Origin: Lederbergia graminis
Lineage (GTDB): Bacteria; Bacillota; Bacilli; Bacillales; Bacillaceae_C
DNA: 64,000 nucleotides
Assembly: GCF_042655485.1 (NCBI RefSeq)
Contig: NZ_JBHSMC010000027.1
Coordinates: 62,001-126,000 of the forward strand
Reading direction: 5' to 3'
Part shown: piece after piece, positions 1 through 8,800 of the stretch
Layout of the letters: every line of letters starts with the position of its first letter
Position numbering within the stretch: the stretch's first letter is position 1
The notes under the pieces: generated by a model
Told to the model about the DNA's origin: nothing
The model's database searches: none
What the model saw: only the letters and a program-made list of their open reading frames with translations
Made by a program: the position numbers and the translations under genes

Positions 1-144
1 CATGTAGCATCGTATTACAATTTTAATACTGTTGTAATTTTTGAAATGGATTATTTTATTATAATTTATCATAAAATATTAGGAAATGCTTTGCACGGAG
101 CAGTGATAGACGTTGTTTTAGAGGTAGTAAATATTATTTGAATG

Positions 145-173
145 GAAACCGCCCTAATTGGGTGGGCGGTTTC
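145..173. terminator. Hairpin downstream of fba
   Basis: A 10-bp perfect stem GAAACCGCCC / GGGCGGTTTC lies about 180 bp past the aldolase stop. The T-tract is weak on both strands, so it may be a terminator or only a hairpin. Bases 1-144 are AT-rich and I see no gene in them. Confidence 0.5.
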
Positions 174-202
174 TAATGTATCTTTAGCGCTACGCCGATT
201 AG

Positions 203-347
203 CGGCGCCTTTCGCTTTTCTATGTCGAGCTCAAGTCGCCATCGGCTCGAGGTCAAATAACCTACACCAATGAAAGGTAAACTACACCTTTCTTTGGTGT
301 AGAACATTTGCTTGTCGCCGATTAGCGGGCGCCTTTCGCTTTTCTAT
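203..347 (+). repeat. Dispersed foldback element, copy 1
   Basis: Imperfect palindrome bounded by GGCGCCTTTCGCTTTTCT-like ends. It contains an inner stem CTACACCAA/TTGGTGTAG around GAAAGG/CCTTTC, and an outer pair ATCGGC/GCCGAT. The layout and the conserved GGTCAAATAACC and GAACATTTGC blocks match the copies at 25560 and 27969, while the stem sequences differ with compensation. It ends about 10 bp from the fba stop codon. I recall similar elements scattered through Bacillaceae genomes but cannot name the family. Confidence 0.8.
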
Positions 348-355
348 TTCTATTA

Positions 356-1210
356 TTAAGCTTTGTTTGAAGATCCAAATTCGCGCATTTTTCCAATGAC
401 TGTTTCTTTGATTGTTTCGCGAGCTGGTCCAAGATATTTACGTGGATCATACATTTCTGGGTTAGCTGCTAATACTTCACGAACTGCTTTCGCAGATGCG
501 ATTTGGTTTTCTGTGTTTACGTTAATTTTAGCAGTTCCTAAAGAAATAGCTCTTTGGATATCAGCTGTAGGGATACCTGTTCCACCGTGTAGAACTAGTG
601 GTACTCCAGTCGCGTTACCGATTTCTTCCATTTCCTTGAAACCTAGGTTTGGTTCACCTTTATAAGGTCCGTGAACAGATCCTAATGCAGGTGCAAGGCA
701 GTCAATGCCTGTACGTTTAACCATTTCTTCACATTCTTTTGGATCTGCATAGATGATATCTCCAGATACGTCGTCCTCTTGTCCACCAACAGTACCAAGT
801 TCAGCTTCAACTGATACTCCATGGAAATGAGCAAGTTCCACTACTTTTGAAGTAGTTGCGATATTTTCTTCAAACGGATCGTGTGAAGCATCAATCATTA
901 CAGATGTAAATCCAGCATGAATTGCTTTTGCACATGCTTCAAAGCTGGAACCATGGTCAAGGTGAATAGCAACAGGTACGGTTGTACCATAATCCTCCAT
1001 TAAAGCTTCAACCATTTTTACAACAGTTTTGAAGCCGCCCATATAACGAGCTGCACCTTCAGATACACCAAGAATAACAGGGGACTTTTCTTCCTCTGCT
1101 GCTTGTAGAATTGCTTGAGTGAACTCTAGGTTGTTCAAGTTAAATTGGCCGACTGCATATTTTCCTTCTTTAGCTTTATTAAGCATTTCAGTCATGGAAA
1201 CTAATGGCAT
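356..1210 (-). CDS. fbaA: Class II fructose-1,6-bisphosphate aldolase
   Basis: Cleaves fructose-1,6-bisphosphate to DHAP and glyceraldehyde-3-phosphate in glycolysis and runs in reverse in gluconeogenesis; cytosolic, zinc-dependent. The 284 residues match the usual Bacillus FbaA length (about 285). The HLDHG motif at 83-87 supplies the catalytic Asp85 and zinc ligand His86; His180 and His208 (HGGTG) complete the zinc site, and the INVNTE block near 230 is the phosphate-binding region. The ATG follows a GGAGGAAG ribosome binding site. It sits downstream of spo0F as in B. subtilis; the usual next gene (transaldolase) would lie beyond the window edge. Confidence 0.97.
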   Translation of the reverse strand: MPLVSMTEMLNKAKEGKYAVGQFNLNNLEFTQAILQAAEEEKSPVILGVSEGAARYMGGFKTVVKMVEALMEDYGTTVPVAIHLDHGSSFEACAKAIHAGFTSVMIDASHDPFEENIATTSKVVELAHFHGVSVEAELGTVGGQEDDVSGDIIYADPKECEEMVKRTGIDCLAPALGSVHGPYKGEPNLGFKEMEEIGNATGVPLVLHGGTGIPTADIQRAISLGTAKINVNTENQIASAKAVREVLAANPEMYDPRKYLGPARETIKETVIGKMREFGSSNKA

Positions 1211-1297
1211 TATTTCTTCCTCCTTCGAGATACTGCACTAGATGTGCTATAAGCTAGATCCTACTCCAATATATAGAATAAGAATTTTTCCTTTCTT

Positions 1298-1327
1298 ATC
1301 ATACCAAATCCAGCTTATTTTTACCAA
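1298..1327 (-). promoter_or_regulatory. Candidate sigma-A promoter of fbaA
   Basis: On the minus strand TTGGTA, an 18-bp spacer and TATGAT lie about 90 bp ahead of the fba start. The boxes are reasonable but not perfect, so this is an inference from consensus only. Confidence 0.4.
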
Positions 1328-1397
1328 TAATGACAATATTTTTTGGGAGGGTAAATTTGCCAAATTCAATACCATTACTAGAAATGCTTGAAATTAC

Positions 1398-1775
1398 TTA
1401 TATTGTATTCATTTTTGCCGGGAGATAACTTTTCACTGCTCGACGAATTTCGTCAATATCGAAAGGCTTCGAGAAGTGTGCAAGCGCTCCCAATTCTTTT
1501 GAGGCTTCTATCATTTCCAATTCCCCGTAAGCCGTCATAATAATAACACGGATGTCAGGATTAATTTTTTTCATTTCTTCTAAAATTTCTAAACCGTCCA
1601 TTCCTGGAATCTTCATATCAAGTAAAACAAGGTCAGGTGATTGCTTTTTTGTGATTGCTAGAGCTTGCAACCCATTCGCCGCTTGATAAAGGTCATAGCC
1701 TTCACGCTGTAATATTTCGTTTAATAGTACTCGTATACCGAACTGGTCATCTACTATCAGCACTTTTTCCTTCAT
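1398..1775 (-). CDS. spo0F: Sporulation phosphorelay response regulator Spo0F
   Basis: Single-domain receiver (125 residues) that takes phosphate from sporulation kinases and passes it to Spo0B and then Spo0A. The acidic pair Asp9-Asp10, phosphoacceptor Asp53 (LLDMKIPGMDG), Thr81 and Lys103 (SKPF) are all present, and no output domain follows, as expected for Spo0F. The ATG is preceded by AAGGAGTGAG. Its position between fbaA and the divergent ywjG-like gene is the same as in B. subtilis. A soluble PAS histidine kinase at 42155 is a possible phosphate donor in this window, but that link is only inferred. Confidence 0.96.
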   Translation of the reverse strand: MKEKVLIVDDQFGIRVLLNEILQREGYDLYQAANGLQALAITKKQSPDLVLLDMKIPGMDGLEILEEMKKINPDIRVIIMTAYGELEMIEASKELGALAHFSKPFDIDEIRRAVKSYLPAKMNTI

Positions 1776-1864
1776 GAACTCACTCCTTATTCTACAGAAT
1801 ATACTTTAATTCTGAGTTTAACAATAGGAAATTAGATTTATATGTATGTATTTTTTCATCACTA

Positions 1865-1922
1865 TTACATGTTCTTCTTTTTTTCCATTTATCCTGCTAA
1901 AAACTTGAAGCAATTTTTGACA
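1865..1922 (-). promoter_or_regulatory. Possible sigma-H promoter and Spo0A box of spo0F
   Basis: On the minus strand GCAGGATAA resembles a sigma-H -35 box. It is followed about 13 bp later by a poor GAAC -10. TTGTCAAAAA, one mismatch from the 0A box core TGTCGAA, lies about 20 bp upstream. B. subtilis spo0F is known to use sigma-H and Spo0A control; here the boxes are weak. Confidence 0.3.
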
Positions 1923-2000
1923 ATTTGTGCATTCATTTTCTTTCTTTCAGCTTTTAGAGTAAGTATAATGTTATTTATGCTAGAAAAGGAGTGAATGTAC

Positions 2001-2522
2001 ATGAGAAAAATGTTTACAACACAGCTAGCAGGGTTGTTTAAACGTATTCTTGATAAAACAGATTTTGAAATAGAAGATAGTGCTAGATTATTGGCACAGG
2101 CGCTTGTTGGGGAAGGCTCCATCTATATAAAAGGTTTTAAAGAGATGGAAGGCGTCGTATTGGAGGCATTAGAAGGTGAGGAAAAATTAGATAATGCCTT
2201 CGCATTTCAAAATATCGATGACTTAACAATTGCTGACCGTGTACTTGTTATTAGTCGTTATTCAGATGACATAGAGGCGGTTGCGTTAGCTAATGCACTT
2301 ATTGAAAAAGGAATACCCTTCGTTGCTATTTCAGGCGATAAAAAAACAGGTGAAAATAGTTTAGTGGAGCTTGCTGATTTCCACATAAATACTCAAGTAG
2401 TAAAACCAATGCTCCCAAATATGGATGGAACTCGTGTAGGCTTCCCTTCTCTCATCGCAGCTTTATATATTTATCACTCATTAAAATTTACAATGGATGA
2501 GATTTTGGAAGATTATTTATAA
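2001..2522 (+). CDS. ywjG: DUF2529 family protein (YwjG-like)
   Basis: Protein of 173 residues with a SIS-like fold character: the central segment (VLVISRYSDDIEAVALANAL and following GIPFVAISG) resembles sugar-isomerase-domain strands. The function is not established. A longer reading begins at ATG 1995, but AAGGAG lies only 3 nt from that codon and 9 nt from ATG 2001, so the shorter start is preferred. It is transcribed divergently from spo0F, with TATAAT at 1964-1969 as a possible -10 box, and converges on pyrG. Neighbourhood is conserved with B. subtilis ywjG. Confidence 0.85.
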   Translation: MRKMFTTQLAGLFKRILDKTDFEIEDSARLLAQALVGEGSIYIKGFKEMEGVVLEALEGEEKLDNAFAFQNIDDLTIADRVLVISRYSDDIEAVALANALIEKGIPFVAISGDKKTGENSLVELADFHINTQVVKPMLPNMDGTRVGFPSLIAALYIYHSLKFTMDEILEDYL

Positions 2523-2595
2523 AACAAGTGCTTTAGTTGTGTTACAACAAAAAATTTGAGGTAGAAATGTTTATATTAAACACTTCGTCACGGAA

Positions 2596-2960
2596 TTATG
2601 GATCAAGTGTTGATTAGAAGACTTCTATTAGACATTTCTACCTCGATTCATGGTCAGAGTGTCCATTAGAGCGATCCTATCAGACATTTCCACCCAAACC
2701 CACATACCAAATGTCCATTAGAGCACTTCTATCAGACATTTCCACCTCGATTCACCTATCAAATGTCCATTAGAGCGATCCTATCGGACATTTCAACCCC
2801 AACCCACATACCAAATGTCCATTAGAACAATCCTATCAGACATTTCTACCTCGATTCACCTACCAAATGTCCATTAGAACGTCCCATGCACACACTTCAA
2901 CCCGAAACCACTTACCAAATCCCCACTAACACATCCCAAACCAAACCTAATTCACGAATC
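2596..2960. repeat. 52-bp tandem repeat array A
   Basis: About six and a half units whose repeated block (A)AATGTCCATTAGA starts near 2607, 2659, 2711, 2763, 2815 and 2867, with a decayed unit at 2919: every interval is 52 bp. Units contain arms resembling AAATGTC and GACATTT, so each can fold. An inverted fragment GAGGTAGAAATGT at 2559-2571 faces the first unit. The array fills the gap between the convergent ywjG-like and pyrG genes. A 66-residue open frame here has no ribosome binding site and is not a gene. Confidence 0.9.
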
Positions 2961-2996
2961 AAAATCCAAAAGATACCGCATTACCATCCCCATAAT

Positions 2997-3033
2997 AAAA
3001 AGGCCCTCCTCCGAATCCAGAGTGGGCCTTTTT
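2997..3033. terminator. Terminator of pyrG, probably bidirectional
   Basis: A 10-bp stem AAAAAGGCCC / GGGCCTTTTT with T-runs on both strands, immediately past the pyrG stop and facing the ywjG-like gene. Confidence 0.85.
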
Positions 3034-3041
3034 CTTCATTA

Positions 3042-4643
3042 TTACTTACCGTTTTTTATTGCTGCTTCTACGAAACCGTAGAATAGAGGTTGTGGACGTG
3101 TTGGGCGTGATGTAAATTCTGGGTGGAATTGACATGCTACGAACCATGGGTGATCTTCTAGTTCCACAATTTCTACTAGGCGTCCGTCTGGGCTTGTTCC
3201 TGAGAAGACAAATCCAGCTTCTTCTAGTTGCTCACGGTATTTATTATTAAATTCATAACGATGACGATGACGTTCATGCACTAATGTATTTTCATACAAA
3301 GCTTGTGCTTTTGTACCTTCTTGTAATTTACAAGGATAAAGCCCTAATCTTAATGTTCCGCCAAGTTCAACTACTCCATGTTGATCTGGTAAAAGGTCAA
3401 TTACTGGATGTGGCGTATCTGGGTTAAGTTCAGAAGAATGTGCTTCTGTTAAACCAACAACATTACGAGCATATTCAATAGAAGCAAGTTGCATTCCTAG
3501 GCAAATACCAAAGAACGGAACTTTTCTTTCACGTGCATACTTAATAGCAGAAATCTTACCTTCTACTCCTCTATCACCAAAACCACCAGGTACTAGAATT
3601 CCATCTACATCGCTAAGAAGTTCTTCCACATTTTCATCTGTTACATTTTCAGCATTTAGCCATTTAACTTCTACATCTGCATCGAAAGAGTATCCCGCAT
3701 GTTTCAATGCTTCCACTACAGAAATATATGCATCAGGAAGCTCGACATACTTACCAACTAATGCGATTTTAGTTGTTTTCGTTAAGTTTTGTACTTTTTC
3801 AACGAGTTGTTTCCACTCTGTCATATCTGCATCCGCACATACAAGTTTTAAATGATTGCAAACAATTTGATCAAGCTTTTGCTCTTGTAACGAAAGAGGG
3901 ATTGAATAAAGTGTACTTGCATCGCCAGCTTCAATAACAGCCTCTTTATCAATATCACAGAATAAAGCAATTTTATCCTTCATTTCTTGCGGAATCGGCA
4001 TTTCCGTACGACATACGATAACGTTTGGTTGAATACCGAGACTGCGAAGCTCTTTCACGCTATGTTGAGTTGGTTTTGTCTTCATTTCACCTGCTGCACG
4101 TAAATACGGAACAAGTGTACAGTGAATATACATCACATTGTCACGGCCAACATCATTTTTCATTTGACGAATCGCTTCTAAGAATGGAAGTGATTCAATG
4201 TCACCAACCGTTCCACCAATTTCAGTGATTACGACATCTGCATCCGTTTTTTCAGCAGCACGGTAGATGCGATCTTTAATTTCATTCGTGATATGTGGAA
4301 TAACTTGGACAGTACCGCCAAGATAATCACCACGGCGTTCTTTTTTAATTACTTCAGAATATACTTTTCCTGTCGTAATATTGCTATATTTATTTAAATT
4401 AATATCAATAAAGCGCTCATAGTGACCAAGGTCTAAATCTGTTTCCGCACCATCCTCTGTCACGAAAACTTCTCCATGTTGATAAGGACTCATTGTTCCT
4501 GGATCAACGTTTATATATGGGTCGAACTTTTGGATCGTTACACTTAAACCACGGTTTTTTAACAAACGACCGAGAGATGCAGCAGTAATTCCTTTCCCTA
4601 ATGACGATACAACCCCGCCCGTTACGAAAATATACTTTGACAC
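3042..4643 (-). CDS. pyrG: CTP synthase
   Basis: Converts UTP, ATP and glutamine to CTP. The 533 residues have an N-terminal amidoligase domain (about 1-265, beginning with the P-loop-like GGVVSSLGKG) and a C-terminal class I glutamine amidotransferase domain with nucleophile Cys381 (GICLGMQ) and the His-Pro-Glu of FHPEF near the C terminus. The start codon is GTG at 4643, preceded by GGAGGA with 6 nt spacing; the nearby ATG is out of frame. The leader between rpoE and pyrG has the hallmarks of CTP-sensing attenuation (separate entries). Confidence 0.97.
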   Translation of the reverse strand: MSKYIFVTGGVVSSLGKGITAASLGRLLKNRGLSVTIQKFDPYINVDPGTMSPYQHGEVFVTEDGAETDLDLGHYERFIDINLNKYSNITTGKVYSEVIKKERRGDYLGGTVQVIPHITNEIKDRIYRAAEKTDADVVITEIGGTVGDIESLPFLEAIRQMKNDVGRDNVMYIHCTLVPYLRAAGEMKTKPTQHSVKELRSLGIQPNVIVCRTEMPIPQEMKDKIALFCDIDKEAVIEAGDASTLYSIPLSLQEQKLDQIVCNHLKLVCADADMTEWKQLVEKVQNLTKTTKIALVGKYVELPDAYISVVEALKHAGYSFDADVEVKWLNAENVTDENVEELLSDVDGILVPGGFGDRGVEGKISAIKYARERKVPFFGICLGMQLASIEYARNVVGLTEAHSSELNPDTPHPVIDLLPDQHGVVELGGTLRLGLYPCKLQEGTKAQALYENTLVHERHRHRYEFNNKYREQLEEAGFVFSGTSPDGRLVEIVELEDHPWFVACQFHPEFTSRPTRPQPLFYGFVEAAIKNGK

Positions 4644-4716
4644 AACATTTCCTCCTTCAATGCATTAACAGTCTACACTTTCAAGCAAACTTGGAACTTT
4701 TTATGATTATTCTTTC

Positions 4717-4757
4717 CCAAAAAAATAAAAAAGCTCCCGCTACAAATGTATGGGAGC
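4717..4757 (-). terminator. Attenuator in the pyrG leader
   Basis: GCTCCC / GGGAGC stem followed by a T-rich run on the minus strand, about 40-80 nt after the inferred GGGC transcription start. In B. subtilis, low CTP causes G residues to be added at the 5' GGG end, and these pair with the pyrimidine-rich 5' arm of the terminator to prevent termination. The same elements are visible here. Confidence 0.85.
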
Positions 4758-4790
4758 GTGACGTATTATTTATCTGTCCTTTTTCAAGGA

Positions 4791-4830
4791 GCCCAAATAA
4801 AATAATATATATTCTCTGATAGGAAGTCAA
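4791..4830 (-). promoter_or_regulatory. pyrG promoter with GGGC start
   Basis: TTGACT (4825-4830), 17 bp, TATTAT (4802-4807), 7 bp, then GGGC beginning at 4794. This is a near-consensus sigma-A promoter whose start sequence is the one used in CTP-sensitive reiterative initiation. The promoter lies immediately downstream of the rpoE stop codon at 4836-4838. Confidence 0.85.
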
Positions 4831-4835
4831 GAAGA

Positions 4836-5420
4836 TTATTCTTCGTCTTCTTCCTCTTCTTCTTCATCCTCTTCGTCGAGGTCAATATCTTCTTCCTCAT
4901 CATCGACGATTTCATAGTCATCATCATCAATGAGCTCATCATCTTCATCGAACTCTTCTTCTTCTTCACGAAGTGCTTCTAAGCTTTCATCTTCCTCTTC
5001 GTCCTCGTCCTCTTCTTCGTCAAGATCATCTTCCAAATCATCATCGAGGTCGTAGTCTAGATCTTCGTCATCAAAGTCTTCTAATAGCTCGTCATCTTCT
5101 TCATCACGTTTTTTCTTCTTCTTCTTTTTCGGTTTAACAGGTGTGATGATTTCCTCATCAATCTTATCACTAGGGTACCATTCGCGTAATCCCCAACGAT
5201 TTTCACCTAACGTAATGAAGCGACCATCAATATTTAAATCTGTATAAAATTGAAGCATCCTTGTTTTTGTTTCTTCCTCGCCTAGCTCTAGGAATTGAGC
5301 AATTTCATCCACTAAATCCTTAAATGAAATCGGCTCTTTCTTTTCTGCAAAAATATATTGCGCAATTTCAATAAATGACATTTCTTTACGTTGTTCTTTT
5401 GGTATCTCTTGTAAATTCAA
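4836..5420 (-). CDS. rpoE: DNA-directed RNA polymerase delta subunit
   Basis: Accessory RNA polymerase subunit of Firmicutes that increases specificity and recycling. Residues about 10-80 form the HARE-HTH domain (ending in DINIDGRF-like and WGLREWYP-like blocks); the rest is a disordered tail rich in Asp and Glu after a short lysine cluster. A frame extends to GTG 5429, but AAGGA is then about 1 nt from the start. TTG 5420 has about 10 nt spacing and reproduces the N-terminal length of B. subtilis RpoE as I remember it, so it is chosen. At 194 residues it is about 20 longer than B. subtilis RpoE, through the acidic tail. Confidence 0.93.
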   Translation of the reverse strand: MNLQEIPKEQRKEMSFIEIAQYIFAEKKEPISFKDLVDEIAQFLELGEEETKTRMLQFYTDLNIDGRFITLGENRWGLREWYPSDKIDEEIITPVKPKKKKKKKRDEEDDELLEDFDDEDLDYDLDDDLEDDLDEEEDEDEEEDESLEALREEEEEFDEDDELIDDDDYEIVDDEEEDIDLDEEDEEEEEEDEE

Positions 5421-5537
5421 AAACCGCACATCCTTCCCTATGTAGTATAAAGGAAAAAATCCATACTTCCCATTATAAACAAATTAAATTCATTTATGCT
5501 ACACATTTTACTATTTAGCATATATTTTAAAACAACT

Positions 5538-5717
5538 TTATTTACCTTGGGTATCTTTTCGTTCTTCTAACTTGGATTTTTTGCTCATCCTGCGCACTAA
5601 AAAGAATAAAATAAAGGATGCGAGTAGAAATGGAATGGAACCAAGTGAGTTTTCGTATAAAAAATAACTAGCCGCTAATACGAAAATACTCGCAATGATG
5701 ATTAATACGATTTTCAA
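5538..5717 (-). CDS. Small two-helix membrane protein
   Basis: Unrecognised 59-residue protein. Two hydrophobic segments (about 2-19 and 27-43) are separated by a short Tyr-Asn-Gly-containing turn, and the C terminus is strongly charged (RRMSKKSKLEERK), suggesting two membrane passes. A longer frame reaches an ATG at 5783, but GGAAAGGGTG lies 7 nt ahead of TTG 5717, and the promoter at 5755-5783 would overlap the longer form. It lies between the icmF terminator and rpoE and is likely transcribed alone. Confidence 0.6.
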   Translation of the reverse strand: MKIVLIIIASIFVLAASYFLYENSLGSIPFLLASFILFFLVRRMSKKSKLEERKDTQGK

Positions 5718-5754
5718 TGTCCCACACCCTTTCCACTGTACTGTATTTTCCTTT

Positions 5755-5783
5755 ATTGTAATCATTACTAGTTTTTTTCGCAA
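5755..5783 (-). promoter_or_regulatory. Candidate promoter of the small membrane protein gene
   Basis: TTGCGA (5778-5783), 17 bp, TACAAT (5755-5760) on the minus strand, about 40 bp before the TTG start and just after the icmF terminator. Confidence 0.5.
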
Positions 5784-5807
5784 AGAGAAAGGTATTCACA
5801 AAATAAC

Positions 5808-5835
5808 ATAAAAAAGGCGGATTACATATTCCGCC
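5808..5835 (-). terminator. Terminator of the icmF operon
   Basis: Stem GGCGGA / TCCGCC with a 7-nt loop and six T residues on the minus strand. The icmF stop codon lies inside the loop, so the hairpin overlaps the coding end. Confidence 0.85.
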
Positions 5836-8800
5836 TATACTTCCCACCAACTTCATATAGTGCATGCGTAATCTGACCAAGGCTCGCTACTTTTGTAGTT
5901 TCCATTAATTCAGCAAAAATATTCTCGCCCTTTATAGCTACTGTCTGCAAACGTCGTAGTGCGACCTCCACTTTATCACTATTCAGCTGATGAAATTGGT
6001 GTAAGTTTCGAATTTGCGTTTCCTTTTCTTCCTTTGTTGCTCGTGCCAGTTCCATTTTATCGAGTTCATCGTCTGGATTCGCTTTCGGATTTAAATACGT
6101 ATTTACTCCAACTATTGGAAGCTTTCCAGAGTGTTTAAGCGTTTCATAATATAAAGACTCCTCCTGAATCTTCCCTCGCTGATAACCCGTTTCCATTGCT
6201 CCTAATACACCACCACGCTCATGAATCCGTTCAAATTCTTGAAGGACCGCTTCCTCTACAAGATCTGTCAATTCATCCACAATGAATGACCCCTGTAATG
6301 GATTTTCATTTTTGGATAAACCAAATTCCTTCGTAATAATCATTTGGATTGCCATTGCGCGCCTAACAGACGATTCTGTTGGAGTTGTTATTGCCTCGTC
6401 ATACGCATTTGTATGCAGGGAGTTACAATTATCTTGCAAAGCTAACAACGCTTGTAGTGTCGTACGAATATCATTAAAATCTATCTCCTGTGCATGTAAT
6501 GATCTACCTGATGTTTGCACATGATATTTTAACTTTTGGCTCCGCTCATTTGCTCCGTATTTATCACGCATCACAATCGCCCATATACGGCGTGCAACCC
6601 GACCAATGACCGTATATTCTGGATCAAGTCCATTGGAAAAAAAGAATGACAAATTAGGAGCAAAATCATTAATATCCATTCCACGACTTACATAATACTC
6701 TACATACGTAAACCCGTTTACGAGAGTAAAAGCCAGTTGGGATATTGGATTCGCGCCGGCTTCAGCAATATGATAGCCCGAGATTGAGACAGAATAATAA
6801 TTTCGCACTTGCTGATCGATGAAATATTGCTGCACATCCCCCATCATTCGTAAAGCAAACTCCGTGGAAAAGATACACGTATTTTGTCCTTGATCTTCTT
6901 TTAAAATATCTGCCTGTACTGTACCTCGTACTGTTTGTAATGTGGTAGCTTTTACTTGCTCTCGTTCTTCAACACTTAGCTTTCTGCCTAATTGTTCTTC
7001 TTTTTTCTCAACTTGTTGAGAAATTGCTGTATTCATAAACATCGCTAATAAAATTGGTGCAGGACCATTTATTGTCATGGAAACAGATGTAGTTGGGTGA
7101 CATAAATCAAAGCCAGCGAACAATCTCTTCATATCATCTAGCGTACATACACTTACACCACTCTCGCCAACTTTTCCATAAATATCTGGGCGCACATCTG
7201 GATCTTCCCCATATAATGTGACTGAGTCGAATGCCGTGCTAAGGCGTTTCGCCTCATCATCCTTCGATAAATAGTGAAAACGTCGATTCGTTCTCTCCGG
7301 TGTACCTTCCCCTGCGAATTGTCTTTTTGGGTCTTCACCTTCGCGTTTGAATGGAAATACACCAGCTGTAAATGGAAAGGAACCTGGAACGTTTTCTTTA
7401 TACAACCATTTTAAAATCTCACCATAATCCTCAAACTTAGGTAAGGAAATTTTCGGTATTGATAATCCAGATAAAGTTTTCGTTGTTAATAACGTAACGA
7501 TTTTCCGATTCCGTATTTCGGTTGTAAATGAATCTCCGGCATACTTTCGTTTTAGTTGTGGCCACATTGCCAACATCGCTCGTGAATCGTTCGATAACTG
7601 TTTTTCAAGATCATCTTTTATCTTGCTTAACTCTGTTAGTAAAGTATCTTGACCCGCTTCTCTTACTGTTCTTATTGCACCTTCCATTTGGTACAGCTTA
7701 CGAGCTAATCCAACTTGGTGCTCTGTCTGCTGTTTGTATTCGCAAATTGCATTTACGATTTCTTGTAAATATGCTTGCCGGTTATTTGGAATAATGACAC
7801 CTAATTTACTCGTGTCAGAGGTTATATTAACTTCCCAGCCCAATCTCTTCATTACATCTGTGAACAAAATATTTGTCCCTTTGTCATTGAATTGACTAGC
7901 AATCGTCCCATAAACAGGCATTGCTTCTATTGAATGATCAAATAGTAAATGGCTGCGTTGATATTGTTTACTCACTTGACGCTTTGCATCTTCTGAACCT
8001 TTTCGCTCATATTTATTAATCACGATGAAGTCCGCATAATCTATCATATCTATTTTCTCTAATTGTGAAGGTGCTCCAAATTCACTAGTCATCACATACA
8101 TGGAGACATCGCTAATTCCCTTAATATCTGCGTCACCTTGACCAATCCCACTCGTTTCCACAATGACAAGATCTACCCCAGCAGCTTTCACTACTTCAAT
8201 CGCTTCTTTCATCGCAAGCGATAGTTCACTTCTCGAACCTCGTGTTGCTAAGCTACGCATATAGACACGCGGTGAAAAAATCGCATTCATGCGAATACGA
8301 TCTCCCAGTAAAGCACCACCTGTTTTCCTTTTCGACGGATCTACAGAAAGTATTGCAACTTTTTTCTCAGGAATTTCATGCAAAAACCGTTGTACTAGTT
8401 CATCGGTGAGCGAGCTTTTTCCCGCTCCACCAGTACCAGTAATCCCTAATACCGGCACCTTTTTATTACTAGCTACTCTACTCACCTTTTGAAAAATCTC
8501 ATGATAATCCTTTCGTGAAACTCGTCGCTCTGCAGCTGTAATGAATCTTGCAATTGCTTGCATATCTCCTATTAATAAACGCTCCAATTCAAGTGGGGTT
8601 GAGGCTGGCGAATCACACTCTTTCAGGATATGATTAATCATTCCTTGTAAACCCATTTTCCTCCCATCTTCTGGAGAAAATATTCGTGCAATCCCATAGT
8701 TGTGTAGCTCATTTATTTCACGAGGTACAATGACACCACCTCCACCACCATATATTCGTATATGGGAGGAGTTTCTTGCCCGTAATAAATCATACATATA

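Noticed and set aside
363..665. Open frame of 100 codons opposite fbaA
   Set aside because: Shadow of the fbaA coding strand with no start signal.
2886..3086. Open frame of 66 codons on the plus strand
   Set aside because: Lies in the decayed end of array A and runs through the pyrG terminator into pyrG; no ribosome binding site.
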